A stretch of 64,000 nt of DNA from Flaveria trinervia. Its lineage: Eukaryota > Streptophyta > Magnoliopsida > Asterales > Asteraceae. The position numbers were made by a program, and so were the translations under genes. Location of the stretch: the NCBI GenBank assembly GCA_025506515.1, contig CM046453.1, positions 47,352,395-47,416,394 on the forward strand, written 5' to 3'. The notes beneath the pieces were generated by a model. That model searched no databases. It saw only the letters and a program-made list of their open reading frames with translations, and was not told the origin of the DNA. Below are positions 31,806 to 43,627 of the stretch, piece by piece (positions within the stretch are counted from its first letter, which is position 1; each line of letters begins with the position of its first letter).

Positions 31806-32705
31806 GAAGGGATTTAACAAGATTATCAATGTCCATATAAGCTAATTTATAGGAAAACGCAGCGGATTAAGAGTTTAAAATCTTGTTAATATGTTGATTA
31901 TCAAACCCATTTAAAAGCAAAACCCAAACCATGGATCCATATACGAAATGCATACAAAAAACAACCATAAGATGTTTAGAAACTACCTTTCTAACTGTTA
32001 GAAATCGAGTTTTTAAGAGGTGTAGATGATGAACTTGTAGCTTAATCTTCAACCAAGAAGACCTCAAGTAAGTGATACCCCAAGCCACCAACAAACCCCT
32101 TAAATGCTAGGTTTCAACACCCAATTACAGCAACTTAACACTTTGTTGTTGCTAATCTTCTTTCCTTGTTTGAGCTCCAAAACCGATTTTTGAGAGTTAG
32201 GCTAGAGAGGATTTTTTTTGCCTTTGCATGCAACAGAGAGAGAGCTAGATTGGATTGTGTGTGTGTTTAAGTCTTGCACATTTCAAGACAAAAGGGATGG
32301 GACTTCCTTGGCCATGGGCGGCCGAAAGTCCATTTTTTTATAAAAATTCTCATTTTTACCTCCTTTACATAAAAAACACACTTTAATCTCTTATTTTATA
32401 AAGTTGAAAGCAATTTTAACTTTATAAACTTAGCACCCTTTAATTTGTTATTATTTAACAAACTTAAATAATGAAACAAATAATACCTCATGAACGATTA
32501 TCCACATAATGATGTTCATCTACAAAAGCAATGTATTTAGAAAACCCACTTTTCTAAATTGGTGTCAATATTTATTTGTATGATCTTATCAATGTATAAA
32601 ATTTATAGGTGTTTGTTTAGCTTGTTATTGGGTATGACCTCACTTGGATCATATCACACTAGCCACATCAACTTAATATGCATCTTGGGCAGATCAAGTC
32701 TTTCA
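31806..32705 (-). repeat. Element D 3' LTR
   Basis: TGAAGGGATTTAACAAG...AAGTCTTTCA. It matches 39063-39971 with few differences. A TATAAAA-type box on the element strand lies near 32338-32345. Confidence 0.95.
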
Positions 32706-33473
32706 ATCTCCCACTTGCACAAGATTCATAGAAGGTTGATGCAAGCAGCAAATAACGCCTAGCAACGGTTTGTTACTCCTAATGTATATGATTAAGTGCC
32801 ATTCAATAACATCATCCTCTTCAAGTACCTTACTTGAAATGTTTTAGGTGAATCAATCATCTATCCTTTTGTTTGAGATGTCATGTTGAATCCTAGAGAC
32901 ACAGAACGGTCATTCTCCAATGATTTAACTTTAATAGGCCTTAGACATCTAACTCTCAACGAATAAGAGAAACAAATTCCATCTTGACTACATACGTCTC
33001 TCATAATCACCTTATATCATACCTGAACCTAGCCTTATGTACTGCCAATCTTTCAGAACAACAAAGTACTAAGTCAAAGTACAACACTTGGTGAATATCA
33101 AGACCCAATATGTATCTCAGGTCTGAGGATACAATGATATTCACCTTTACTCAATATCTCTTATAACTAATCACAAGGATTCCATGCAGAAATAATTGAG
33201 AGCGGGTCAGTCCTATATCTATATCCCATAGATATCAATGAACCTTGGTAGCAACCTCTTGTTCTATATTCATACCTTATGAATATCAACCAATCCAAGT
33301 TCATCATAGTCTTACATTCATAGTTGTTCCCACAAGTATGATCGACTACGGACGTTTAGAATAACTTACTTATTCATGGATTTAAACATGCTAAAATAGA
33401 AGAACAAATGAAAATTATAACCATATAATTAAGTAAAATAACATATGTTACACTATGCAAATACAAAATTTGA
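32706..33473 (-). other. Element D polypurine tract and 3' non-coding region
   Basis: GTGCAAGTGGGAGAT on the element strand adjoins the LTR (about 32706-32720). The remaining 750 bases up to the RNase H stop show no gene and no repeat I can recognise. Confidence 0.7.
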
Positions 33474-34076
33474 TCAAGTCCAGTCACTAGAATATCGAAG
33501 TCCTAAGGCACAAGTATGACTTTCATGCTTTGACTTATCTAGAAGCTTCGTGAATGGATCCGGAATGTTTTGATTGGTGTGAACTTTGCGAATATATATC
33601 TTTCCCTTTTCAACTTCATCCCTTATGTAGTTGAATCTCGGTTCAATGTGCCGAGTCTTTTGATGAGCACGAGGTTCCTTGATTTGAGCAATCACACCCT
33701 CGTTGTCACAAAAGATCTCTAGGGGGTCTTGAATGGTAGCAACAACCTTTAGATCAGCAATGAACTTCTTGAGCCATTCGAATTCTGTTGTAGATAGTGT
33801 CACTACATCTTGCTTTGAGCTCTTCCAAGAGACCGCTCCTCCATTCATAATGAAGATATATCCCGACTGTGATCGAGAATCATCTCGATCAGTTTGGAAA
33901 CTCGCATCCATGTAACACTTTACAACGAGCTCCTCGTCACCAGATCCATATATTAAGAACATATCCTTAGTATTTCTAAGGTATTTCAAAATACTCTTAA
34001 CAGCCATCCAATGACTATTTCCAAGATTCTGTTGATATCTACTCGTTATGCTTAGAGCATATGACACGTCCGGCAT
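33474..34076 (-). pseudogene. Element D RNase H
   Basis: One open frame of 200 codons: RYQQNLGNSHWMAVKSILKY, LRNTKDMFLIYGSGDEEL, YMDASFQTDRDDSRSQSGY, STTEFEWLKKFIADL, DNEGVIAQIKEPRAHQKTRH and EPRFNYIRDEVEKGKI. The RNase H core is nearly complete. It starts after MPDVSYALSITS, the end of RT. Confidence 0.92.
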
Positions 34077-35276
34077 AGTATATCATTGCATACATGATGG
34101 ATCCTATGGCAGATGCATACGGACTCCATTCATCCTTTCTTGTTCAACCTTTGAAGTAGGGCATTGAGATGAGCTCAATATTGTCCCCTTCTGAATAGGT
34201 ACCAAACGTTCTTAGAATTCTCCATCTTGAACCTTTTCAAGATCTTTTCAATGTAAGCACTTTGGTTTAAACCTATCAACCGCCTTGATCTATCCCTATA
34301 GATCTTTATTCCAAAATATAGGTGGCCTCACCAAGATCCTTAATGGAAAAACAGCTTCCAAGCCAGGTTTTTACACCTTCCAAGGTTGGAATGTCGTTTC
34401 CAAATAGTAGAATGTCATCGACATATAATACAAGGAAGGTAATAATGTTCCCACTAGCTTTCTTATATACACAAGCTTCATCAGCATTTTTGATGAAGCC
34501 AAATTTCTTTACTTCATCATTAAAATGGTGATTCCAACTTCTTGACGCTTGTTTCAATCCATAGATTGACTTCTTAACTTGCATACCTTGTTAGGATGTT
34601 TTGGATCGACAAAACCTTCAGGCTGTTCCATATGGACATCTTCCTCAAGATATCCATTAAGGAAAGCGGTTTTGACATCCATTTGCCAAATCTCATAGTC
34701 ATAATATGCGGCTATGGCAAACAATATCCTAATAGACTTTAGCATTGCCACAGGTGAGAAAGTTTCATCATAATCAATCCCTTGAGTTTGAGTGAAAACT
34801 TTCGCTACGAGTCTAGCTTTATAAGAATCCAAGTTTCCATGCATATCGGTTTTCTTCTTGAAAACCCACTTACTTCCAACTATCTTGGACTTAAGAGGTG
34901 GTGTAACCAATTCCCAAACTTGGTTATCATACATGGATTGCATCTCAACGTTCATGGCTTCTTGCCATTTGTCAAAATCAGGTTTTGACATTGCATAATG
35001 GTATGTGGTTGGTTCAGCCGAATCTACCACATAGCATCCATCCATGAAAAATCCATATCTCTCAGGAGGAACACTAATTCTACGAGATCTACCAACTTTT
35101 TGTGTATTTTGATCATCCATATGATCATTCTCAACATCCTCATGTTGATTGCTAGTATTAACCAATTGTGTATCGTCTTGTGAATTTTGAACCTCTTCAA
35201 GTTCCACTGTTCTTCTACTAGTTTCTTCCAAAAGGAACTTAGTTTCCAAGAACTCTGCCTTTCGAGCAATAAACAC
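34077..35276 (-). pseudogene. Element D reverse transcriptase and linker
   Basis: 34554-35276 carries the linker (SRRISVPPERYGFFMDGCYV) and RT start (KWVFKKKTDMHGNLDSYKAR, DYDETFSPVAMLKSIRILFA, QMDVKTAFLNGYLEEDVHME). 34306-34584 carries YGLKQASRSWNHHF and LYVDDILLFGNDIPTLEGV with the YVDD catalytic motif. A frameshift divides them near 34580. The region 34077-34305 is RT thumb in broken frames. Confidence 0.92.
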
Positions 35277-36166
35277 TTTCTGTTCTGTCGGATCATAGAA
35301 ATAATATCCAATACAATCTCTGGGATATCCAATGAAGATACACTTTGTGGATCGGACTTCCAGTTTGTTTTGAGTGTATTGCTTAGGATAAGCCTCACAC
35401 CCCCAAACTTTTAAATATGATAATGATGGAACCCTTCCATGCCATACTTCAAAAGGTGTCCTTTACACTTTCTTGGTTGGGACATATTTAAAATACGGGC
35501 CGCGGAGAGCAACGCGAAACCCCAAAATGATAGAGGTAGTGTACTTCTAGCCATCATAGATCGAACCATATCCAATAGAGTGCGATTCCTCCTCTCAGAC
35601 ACACCATTATGTTGTGGTGTTCCAGGTGGAGTAAGTTGTGAGAAAATCCCACAACTTCTAAGATATTCTTGAAATTCACTACTAAGGTATTCACCTCCTC
35701 TATCTGTACGAAGAATCTTGACCGTTTTGTTGAGTTGATTTTCAGCTTCATTCTTGAAGATTTTGAACATTTCAAAAGATTCATGTTTGTGTCTTAACAA
35801 GTACACATACCCATAACGACTATAGTCATCGGTAAAGGTAATGAAGTATCTTTCACCATTCCTAGTTGTTGGTTTAAAAGGTCCACATACATCCGAATGT
35901 ATGATCCCTAATAAATCCTTTGCCCTTTCATTAGTCCCACTAAAAGGGGCCTTTGTCATTTTACATTGTAAACAAGACTCGCACACATCAAATGAATCAA
36001 TTTCATTGGTTTTCAAAAGACCATTCTTTTGAAGTTTTTGCATACGATTCTTGTTTATGTGACCAAGGTGACAATGCCAAAGATAGGAATCACTAAAATT
36101 TAATTTGAGCCTTTTGGTGGTTGCTTGGTACATTGAGGTATCATATGTTGTGTTATCATGAACCAA
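35277..36166 (-). pseudogene. Element D integrase and pre-integrase domain
   Basis: A 251-codon frame (35411-36166): DSYLWHCHLGHINKNRMQKL (pre-integrase), CESCLQCKMTKAPFSG, LGIIHSDVCGPFKPTTR, FTDDYSRYGYVYLLRHK, LRTDRGGEYLSSEFQEYL and PPGTPQHNGVSERRNRTLLD. The catalytic D, D and E are present. The C-terminal part to about 35277 lies in another frame (KCLLLERQSS-type shadow, with GYPRDCIGYYF-type content on the true frame). Confidence 0.9.
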
Positions 36167-36167
36167 T

Positions 36168-36698
36168 TCATAATACCATTACAAGGTATAGCCTAAAATA
36201 AAACATATGATTTAAAGAAACCTGAATATCATTGTCAACAAACTTGAAATCATAATCATATTGTCTTAAACGGGAAACAGAAATAATGTCCCTAGTCAAA
36301 CTAGGAGCATACAAAACATTCTTTAAAATGACTTCCAAACCACTTGGAAGCTTCAAAATGTAGTCTCCTTGTGCTTCCACGTGAACCTTTGCACTATTGC
36401 CCATAAAGAGACTAATTTCCCCTTTTGCATAATGCTCACTTCTTTTGAACCCCTGCAACAAATTGCAAATATGAGTTCCACATCCGGTATCCAATACACA
36501 TGTGTTAGAAGAAATAACATTTAACTCAACATGTATCATAAAGATGGTACCTGAGGTTTGCCCCGCGTCCCTCTTCGATTTCAACGCTTTGAGATAGAGC
36601 GGACAATTGCGTTTCCAATGGCCTACCTCACCACACTCAAAACACGGGTCATCTTGAGCAACCTTTTGCTTCTTTTCTTTCGGTTTAGGCGGTACCAT
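36168..36698 (-). pseudogene. Element D gag zinc knuckle and protease
   Basis: CFECGEVGHWKRNC (CCHC knuckle) is followed by VLDTGCGTHICN, the aspartic protease active site in DTG form. Then come GNSAKVHVEAQGDYILKLPS and LYAPSLTRDIISVSRL. Open across both domains. Confidence 0.92.
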
Positions 36699-37441
36699 TT
36701 TTGCTTTACCCTTACCCTTCCTTTTGACGCGCCCCTTCCCTTTGGCAACACTTGCCCTAGGGTCGGGGAGGTGCCTTTTCCTACTACCACCTTCATTATC
36801 GTAAGGACCGGTAGAACCTTTCTACCCATGCCTGCCTCGGTTGTTTTGAGCATTGAATGAAGCTCACCAATGCTCTTGTCCCATCCATTCATGTTATAGT
36901 TCATAACGAAGCTATCAAACTTCTTGGATAGGGAGTTGAGGATCAAATCCGTTGCCAACTCGTTGGACACACGACAGTTAAGCCTTTCAAGGCGATCAAT
37001 GTGGCACTTCATCTTAAGAACGTAAGATGATATCGATTGGGTCTCGTCCATTCGACATGCATGGAGTGCTCGAACCGTTTCGAAGCGCTCCACCCTTGAT
37101 TGTTGTTGGAACATTTCCCTTAACTGGGTGATCATCTCATAGGCATTATGGTTCTCAAAGTCCTTTTGCAAATCGGGTATCATACTCGCTAGCATGAGAC
37201 ATGAGACTTGCATAGAGTCTTCGGTGTACTTGACCCACTCGGCAAAGGCCTCAACGTCATTTTCATCAGGTTGATCAGGAATGGGATCGTCTAACACATA
37301 GGACCTCTTTTCTTGTTTGAGAACGATTCTCAAGTTTCGGTACCAATCCATGAAGTTCCCATGGTTTAGATGTTCCTTTTCAAGGATTGTGTTTAGTGAT
37401 AGGTTATGGACGGTCGGGATTGTGTTGTTGTTGTTTGCCAT
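36623..37441 (-). pseudogene. Element D gag (capsid region)
   Basis: Starts at 37441 (MANNNNTIPTVHNLSLNTIL). Motifs: MDWYRNLRIVLKQEKRSYVL, DDPIPDQPDENDVEAF, YEMITQLREMFQQQSRVERF and MNYNMNGWDKSIGELHSML, as in many plant copia Gag proteins. A frameshift near 36810 separates it from the Lys/Arg-rich link to the zinc knuckle. Confidence 0.92.
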
Positions 37442-39041
37442 CTACAAGATAACAAAGTTCAATTTTTAGTATTTTTAATATCAAAGTATTTTAATTATTA
37501 ATACCCTTTTATGTCTCATAGACAATTAATAATTGAAATCTAGAATCCAACGTTACTTTAAAATATCGGTAGGTGACCTTTATCCCTTTATTTAAATAAC
37601 AAGGTAGTCAACGTTTGACAATTGTAACCTATTACAATTTCTAGTAGTATGGGATCGGTTTAACATCTTATGTTTGTTTGGCATGTTTAACCCATCAACA
37701 CCTTTTGTACGTCATGCTTTGGTGATTCCTAATGCATGATTTCCAAATTAAGTCGTCCTACTTAGACACACGTGTGAATTTGCTAATATTAGAGGTTAGG
37801 TAACCTTTACCCATAAATATGGCAAACCCACTTCAAACTCATAAGTTCCCTCTAATGTGGTTAGTTGACCTTTATCCCACATCAAGTTCTCAAATGATTC
37901 GAGTGTTGTATAAGAGGATGGAGCTTGACTTGTTTTAAAAGGGATTTGAGTTTTTTTTAAAGTTTGGAAAACAATTTTTATACCTTGCATTTGTATGCAT
38001 TCAAATGCATGGTAGTTTGTTTGAAAACTTATTTCAAAGTTCCTTTTAATAACCCATTTTATTATTAAATCAATAACCTTTGGTAAAACCACATGATTAC
38101 TTTATTGATTTCTAAGGAATCAATTTAATGCAAGTGTTGATTTCAAGTTTAACAATCCAATTCCACAATAAGATAAGATGAACATATATCAACCATACAT
38201 GCATAATAAAACAACCACAAGTTCATAACCATAGCCAATGGGTTTGGCAACACTTGTTGGCAAAACAAGTATGCCAAAAGAGTCTATTATAAGGAATAAA
38301 CATGACACAAGGCATGGAGATGGAGTGCTCCCACTTGATCCCAGATCCTAATGCTTCAAGTGTCCATTTTGAGTTGTCATCGTTTTGCTTTATTTGGGCT
38401 TTCTTTTGGGCTCCAATTTCAGCTCCTAGCTTCCTTGGGCCTCCATACTTGGGGCTTTGGTTATTGGGCTTAAAACCAATCTTGGGCTTAAAACCAATCT
38501 TGGGCTATGAGGCCCATTTGGGCCTAAAATGGCCCAAACCAAAAACCAAAATCTTGTTGAACATCTTTTACAAAATATATCCTAATACATTTTTCTAGTA
38601 AAAGAAATACAACTAATATACTTATTATTACAAAGCAACTTAAAATAATAAATAGATTACAAATCCAAATAAATAAATATTACAACCCAATTGAATAATC
38701 AAACAATATCACAACACAAAACACATCCAAACACAAGGTATTGGCTAGGTTATGAACATCTAAATACACATCCAATATGCAAGTATTATAAGTTAAAATG
38801 GTTCCCCTTTATGAACCCTAAAGTTTTCGGCCAAGGTTAATCAAACCGAAAACTTTCGGTTTTGTCCAAGCAAAACAATCAATCAACAATGAGACAAGGT
38901 TTTCTAAGATTACCACATGCATGTAAAGTATAATCTTGAAAAAACCAAGGGGCAACCAACAGCCCTAGAGGCTTCTGCCATATGGTGAAACACACCATAA
39001 AGCCTTGAAATAGAATGATCTATACATGTATGCATTCGTAT
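37442..39041 (-). other. Element D leader (1.6 kb, non-coding)
   Basis: No coding region. At 38395-38535 there is a cluster of GGGCTT/TGGGCC strings, including an 18-bp unit (TTGGGCTTAAAACCAATC) in tandem around 38465-38500. Sequences at 37780-37880 and further in recur in element H's leader (for example a GGGATAAAGGTCACCTAACC string near 59820 and 60115). Confidence 0.7.
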
Positions 39042-39059
39042 AAGTGGCTCTTCATGCCA
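39042..39059 (-). other. Element D primer-binding site (degenerate)
   Basis: TGGCATGAAGAGCCACTT on the element strand, beside the 5' LTR. It is similar to TGGTATCAGAGC but with changes, and H has TGGCATCTAGAGC in the same place. Confidence 0.6.
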
Positions 39060-39062
39060 TTT

Positions 39063-39971
39063 TGAAGGGATTTAACAAGATTATCAAAGTCCATATAAGC
39101 TAATTTATAGGAAAATGCAGTGGATTAAGAGTTTAAAATCTTGTTAATATGTTGATTATCAAACCCATTTGAAAGCAAAACCCAAACCATGGATCCATAT
39201 ACGAAATGCATATAAAAAAACAACCATAAGATGTTTAGAAACTACCTTTCTAACCGTTAGAAATCGAGTTTTTAAGAGGTGTAGATGATGAACTTCGTAG
39301 CTTAATCTTCAACCAAGAAGACCTCAAGTAAGTGATACCCCAAGCCACCAACAAACCCCTTTAAATGCTAGGTTTCAACACCAAATTACAGCAACTTAAC
39401 ACTTTGTTGTTGCTGAATCTTCTTTCCTTGTTTGAGCTCCAACACCGATTTTTGAGAGTTAGGCTAGAGAGGATTTTTTTTGCCTTTGCATGCAAGAGAG
39501 AGAGAGAGCTAGATTGGATTGTGTTTGTGTGTTTAAGTCTTGCACATTTCAAGACAAAAGGGGTGGGACTTCCTTAGCCATGGGCGGCCGAAAGTCCATT
39601 TTTTATAAAAATTCCCATTTTTACCTCCTTTACATAATAAACACACTTTAATATCTTATTTTATAAAGTTGAAACCAATTTTAACTTTATAAACTTAGCA
39701 CCCTTTTATTTGTTATTATTTAACAAACTTAAATAATGAAAGAAATAATACCTGATGAACGATTATCCACATAATGATGTTCATCTACAAAAGTAATGTA
39801 TTTAGAAAACCCACTTTTCTAAATTGGTGTCAATATTCATTTGTATGATCTTATCAATGAATAAATATTCATAGGTGCTTGTTTAGCTTGTTATTGGGTA
39901 TGACCCGACTTGGATCATATCACACTAGCCACATCAACTTAATATGCATCTTGTGCAGATCAAGTCTTTCA
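39063..39971 (-). repeat. Element D 5' LTR
   Basis: 909 bp, highly similar to 31806-32705, same TG...CA ends. Confidence 0.95.
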
Positions 39972-39976
39972 TTTGA
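39972..39976. repeat. Target-site duplication of element D, right copy
   Basis: TTTGA, identical to 31801-31805. Confidence 0.95.
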
Positions 39977-40460
39977 TATCGAGATCTGTCTAGATGTCAA
40001 TGAGACCACCGTGCTGCTAAAAAATTTGAGGATTGAAAGCGGCATTGAGACTAGAATTTTAGAAGCTTAACAAGAGGTTCAAAAAGAAGGAAAAATGAGA
40101 GAGGAACCGAAGCATAACCTTCTAGTTCAGTTGGAAACAAAACCCAATGGATTGATGTATTTCGTGAATCGAATTTGGGTTCCGAATCGTGACAACCTTC
40201 GTACCTTTATCAAGAATAAAACTCATCAAACTCGTTATTCTATTAATCCCGGCTCCGATAAGATACATGGACCTGCATGGTCAATATGGTGGCCTGGAAT
40301 GAAGAAATACATAGCGACTTATGTAGCTAAGTGCCTTACGTGTACAAAGGTTAATGCTGAACATCAACGTCCAAGTGGATTACTTGAACAACCCGAGATC
40401 CCTATATGGAAATGGGGACACATATCCATGTACTTCATAACCAAACTACCCCGAACCTCC
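39977..40460 (+). pseudogene. E2 gypsy integrase zinc-finger region
   Basis: Frame 40095-40460: LMYFVNRIWVPNRDNLRTFI, HQTRYSINPGSDKIHGP, WWPGMKKYIATYVAKCLTC and EHQRPSGLLEQPEIPIWKWG, then FITKLPRT, where the solo LTR cuts in. The H2C2 finger has lost its second histidine (INPG instead of IHPG). Confidence 0.9.
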
Positions 40461-40569
40461 TGTAACACCTGGATATTTTCGTTAAAGTCGATGAAAGAAG
40501 AAAAAATTAAATAAAGTCCAAATTTGAGGGACCAAACTCGCCAAAAAAAGAAAGTTGGGTGAGTGGAAG

Positions 40570-40577
40570 TATTTAAA
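40570..40577 (+). promoter_or_regulatory. TATA-like box in solo gypsy LTR
   Basis: TATTTAAA, followed by purine/pyrimidine-rich leader sequence. About 110 bp from the LTR start. Confidence 0.45.
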
Positions 40578-40813
40578 GGGAGAGAGCTGCCTTCACCCTC
40601 TCCCCACACCCACAAAATCAGCCAAAAGATAGGAGAAAAGGGCGAAAAGGGAGGAAAAGCTTGGTTCGAGTGGATTCAAGCATGCAAAATCAAAGTGTAG
40701 CGAGTCTAATCGAAGCCCTTCTTGTTGTGTTCATTTGCGTGAGTTCTAGGACCCCTCTTTTACACATTTTTGAATGATTTTAGGGCTGGAACACATCTAA
40801 AAATTGTGTTCGA

Positions 40814-40837
40814 AGTGTGTGTGTGTGTGTGTGTGTG
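40814..40837. repeat. (GT)n microsatellite
   Basis: About 12 uninterrupted GT units, with further TGTGTATGTG sequence to about 40870. Confidence 0.95.
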
Positions 40838-41037
40838 TTTGACCCGTTTGTGTATGTGTGTGTATGTGTATGATTTGTTTGGGTCTTGGTTTTGAGCTTG
40901 TGTGTGCTTTAATGGTGTTGTGGTATGCATTCCTAAGGTTTAGGATGGTTGATTTGGGCTTAGAAGAGGTTTGGAAGAGCTTGGAGCTCAAAAATGGCAG
41001 ATTGGGTTCAGGAGTGAGCTGTATTCTGCACAGTTAG

Positions 41038-41350
41038 GGCTATGCGACCAAATGGCATGCCAGTCGTGCGACTGAAGTCCACACGCATGCCAGTTGTGCG
41101 ATTGAGGTTCAATCGCATGTGAGACGTATGATTGAGGCCCATACGCCTGCTAGTCGTGCAACTGAGGGTCAATCGCATGGGGAGTCATGCGACTAAGGCC
41201 CATACACGTAGTTCCATCTACATTAGGTCCATTCGCACAAGTATTCATCTGCATGGGTTTATTCACATAGGTGTTCAATTGCATATTATTCATTCGCATG
41301 ATGTTCAGTCGCCTTGAAGGCTATGCGACTCAAGGGTGCCCATACGCCCA
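41038..41350 (+). repeat. GCGAC motif array in the solo gypsy LTR
   Basis: Around twelve degenerate units such as CCAGTCGTGCGACTGAAG, CCAGTTGTGCGATTGAGG and TCAATCGCATGGGGAG. They share the CAGTCG-TG-CGACTG near-palindrome with the copia LTRs of A, C and F. Confidence 0.85.
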
Positions 41351-41487
41351 AGTAGGGCTTGTGCACTCGGGGGAAAGCGTAGTGTATTTACTGACTTCTA
41401 GGGGAAAGTGTAGATGTAAGTTTTGGTGTGGAAGGTCCCCGTAAGTTCATGTAAGATGACTCTTGTGGCCTTAGAGGTTATGTTGGG

Positions 41488-41582
41488 CATGATGATGTAT
41501 GATGTTGTATGCTTATGCATGATGTATGCTATGTATGTATGATGATGCCTTGTATGATGATGCCCTGTATGATGATGTTATT
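41488..41582 (+). repeat. ATGATG/TATG-rich minisatellite
   Basis: Repeated TGTATGATGATG-type units, with TGTATGATGATGCCYTG in near-tandem. Confidence 0.85.
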
Positions 41583-41881
41583 GACTGTGTATGTTATGTT
41601 CCTTGATTTGTATGTTTATCTTTCCCGTGGCTTTACGTTGGATGTTAATGAATGAAATGAAAGTATTATGTAACGTAAATTGGAAGATAACAAAAAGAGG
41701 AACGGAATGAAGAATACATGCATTAATGAACGATGAAAGTAAAGAAAGTCTTGCAAGCCTTGTTTGTCGGGACACACCATTGTAAGGTGTTAGCCCAATG
41801 GTGTGTGGGTTCGGTACCCCGGGAGGTTGCACATCGGGGTCTTTCTTTGTGATTGACCATTTGTATAGAACCATTGCTGCA

Positions 41882-42090
41882 TACCTTAGGTGCTGTGACC
41901 AGAGGTGCGGAGCACCATGATAGAAGGTCTATGATAGGCCTAGGTCCAGTACCAGGAAACAGAAGGGTATTGCACATGGCAATGGTACACCTAAACTTTA
42001 CCTTAGGTACTGTGGCCAGAGGTGTTGTGCACCGTGATAGAAGGTCTATGATAGGCTTAGGCCTAGTACCAGGAAACTGAAGGGTAAAGT
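41882..42090 (+). repeat. 117-bp tandem duplication in solo LTR
   Basis: TACCTTAGGTRCTGTGRCCA begins at 41882 and again at 41999. Both copies run through GATAGAAGGTCTATGATAGG to AGTACCAGGAAAC. Confidence 0.9.
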
Positions 42091-42588
42091 TTATGGTTTG
42101 ATGGAAAGAAAAGATGTAATGATGAAAGAATGTCAATGTTAATAACGCACGATAAATGAACAGAAGTTAACAAATGAATGGTGAAGATAATAATGATATT
42201 ATCTATGTGTATGTATGTTTTGTGATCGCGTACGAAAGTAAAGAACGGTTTTAATGAAAGAAAAGTATGTTTTATTTTAAAACTAGAACTCACTCAACAA
42301 CGTTGACTTTTATGTGTTTCCAGTTGGCACGTAATGATTGCTGAGCATGGCACGAGGTGGCTACTCAGCTCTTTTGGATGGCATTCATTTTTATAATGAT
42401 TTTGTGATGTAATGCAACGTATATTTTGTAACTAGATAACGATGTATTGTTTTGCAAAAGCCTTTATAATGAAATGAAATGCCATTTTTGAATGTTTTTG
42501 CTGCAGCATTTATTTAAGATAAATGTAATTATATGTTTTATGTGCAATGATCGACTAGCTGTAAGCGCCCCGGGAACGGGGCCTTACA

Positions 42589-43593
42589 ACTCCCGTGGGC
42601 ATGATAGCATATGGGTGATCGTTGACTTGTTGACCAAGTCAGCATATTTTATACCCATATGTGACAGTTACAAAACATCAAGGTTGGCTCGTATATAAAT
42701 TGATGAAATTATGAGTCGTCAGGGGGGTAACTTTGCACATCATATCCGACTGGCACGCTCGCTTCACTTCGCATTTTTGGTTGTCTATGGAAGAACTCTG
42801 GGTACTCAATTGGATCTAAGCATGGCTTACCATCATCAAACAAATGGTCAAACCGAGCGAACCATCCAAACCTTAGAGGATTGCTACGTATTTGTGTCCT
42901 TGATTTTGGTGGTGACTGGGATACGCATTTACCGCTCGCGGAATTTTCGTATAATAATAGTTATCAATCGAGTATCAAGATGGAAACTTTCAAAGTATTT
43001 TATGGTCATAAATGCCTTTCTCCGATCTGCTAGACCTACATTGGTGAAAACTTTATCACTGGTCCTGAACATATACAAGAAATGACCGACAAAGTCTCCA
43101 TTATTCGCAAGAACCTTGAAGTGGCGAGAAGTCGACAAAAGAGCTATGCCTATAAGCGATGTAAGCCACTGGAATTCCAATTTGGGGAAATGGTTCTTCT
43201 TAAGGTCTCACCATGGAAGGGCGTTGTCCGCTTTGGGAAGAAGAGTAAACTGGCTCCAAGATTTTTAGGTCCTTTCAAGATTCTAAAACTGATTGGGAAA
43301 GTGGCTTACAAACTAGAACTACCTTTCGACCTTAGTGGAGTTCATCTTGTTTTCCATGTCTCAAATTTAAGAAAGTGTTTGGTTGACGAAAGTCGGTATG
43401 TTTCGTTGGATGACATTCAGGTCGACGAGTCATTGCACTTTGTTGAGAACCCGTTGAAGTCATGGATCGCATTATGAAGAAGACTAGAAACTACCGCGAT
43501 CGTCAAGGTTCAATGGGAAAATAAGCGTAGAGCTGAATTTACTTGGGAGCATGAGAAACATATGAAGAAGAAGTACCCGTATTTGTTCATATA
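42589..43593 (+). pseudogene. E2 gypsy integrase core and C-terminal domain
   Basis: DSIWVIVDLLTKSAYFIP resumes after the solo LTR, then a decayed core with YHHQTNGQTERTIQTLED (catalytic E). 43082-43477 is open: KPLEFQFGEMVLLKVSPWKG, VRFGKKSKLAPRFLGPFKIL and GVHLVFHVSNLRKCL. After a stop the end KVQWENKRRAEFTWEHEKHM is visible, closing at about 43593 with YPYLFI. Confidence 0.9.
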
Positions 43594-43627
43594 GTTTCAT
43601 TCTTAATTTCAAGACAAAATTCTTATA

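Larger units (their letters stand above)
31806..39971 (-). mobile_element. Complete copia LTR retrotransposon D (8.2 kb)
   Basis: Minus-strand copia element with 900/909-bp LTRs and an exact TSD (TTTGA), inserted between the RNase H and integrase of gypsy E2. Right to left: 5' LTR, PBS-like site, 1.6-kb leader, gag 37441-36623, zinc knuckle and protease, integrase, RT, RNase H to 33474, 3' non-coding region, polypurine tract and 3' LTR. There is no accessory ORF. It belongs to a different copia lineage from A, B and G and is close to element H. Confidence 0.95.
40461..42588 (+). mobile_element. Long solo LTR of a gypsy-type element (2128 bp)
   Basis: Starts TGTAACACCTGG and ends CGGGGCCTTACA (TGTAA/TTACA inverted ends), and interrupts the E2 integrase between FITKLPRT and DSIWVIVD. 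Flanks are CCTCC on the left and ACTCC on the right, a 5-bp target duplication with one mismatch. There is no internal pol, so it is a recombined solo LTR. It holds a TATA-like box, a GT microsatellite, a GCGAC motif array, an ATGATG-rich stretch and a 117-bp tandem duplication. Confidence 0.85.

Noticed and set aside
39365..39577. Small plus-strand ORFs inside D's LTRs
   Set aside because: They lie in LTR sequence, differ between the two LTRs by frame-breaking changes and have no homology to element proteins.
40797..40991. Minus-strand ORF with repeated THTHTH
   Set aside because: Produced by the (GT)n microsatellite in the solo LTR.
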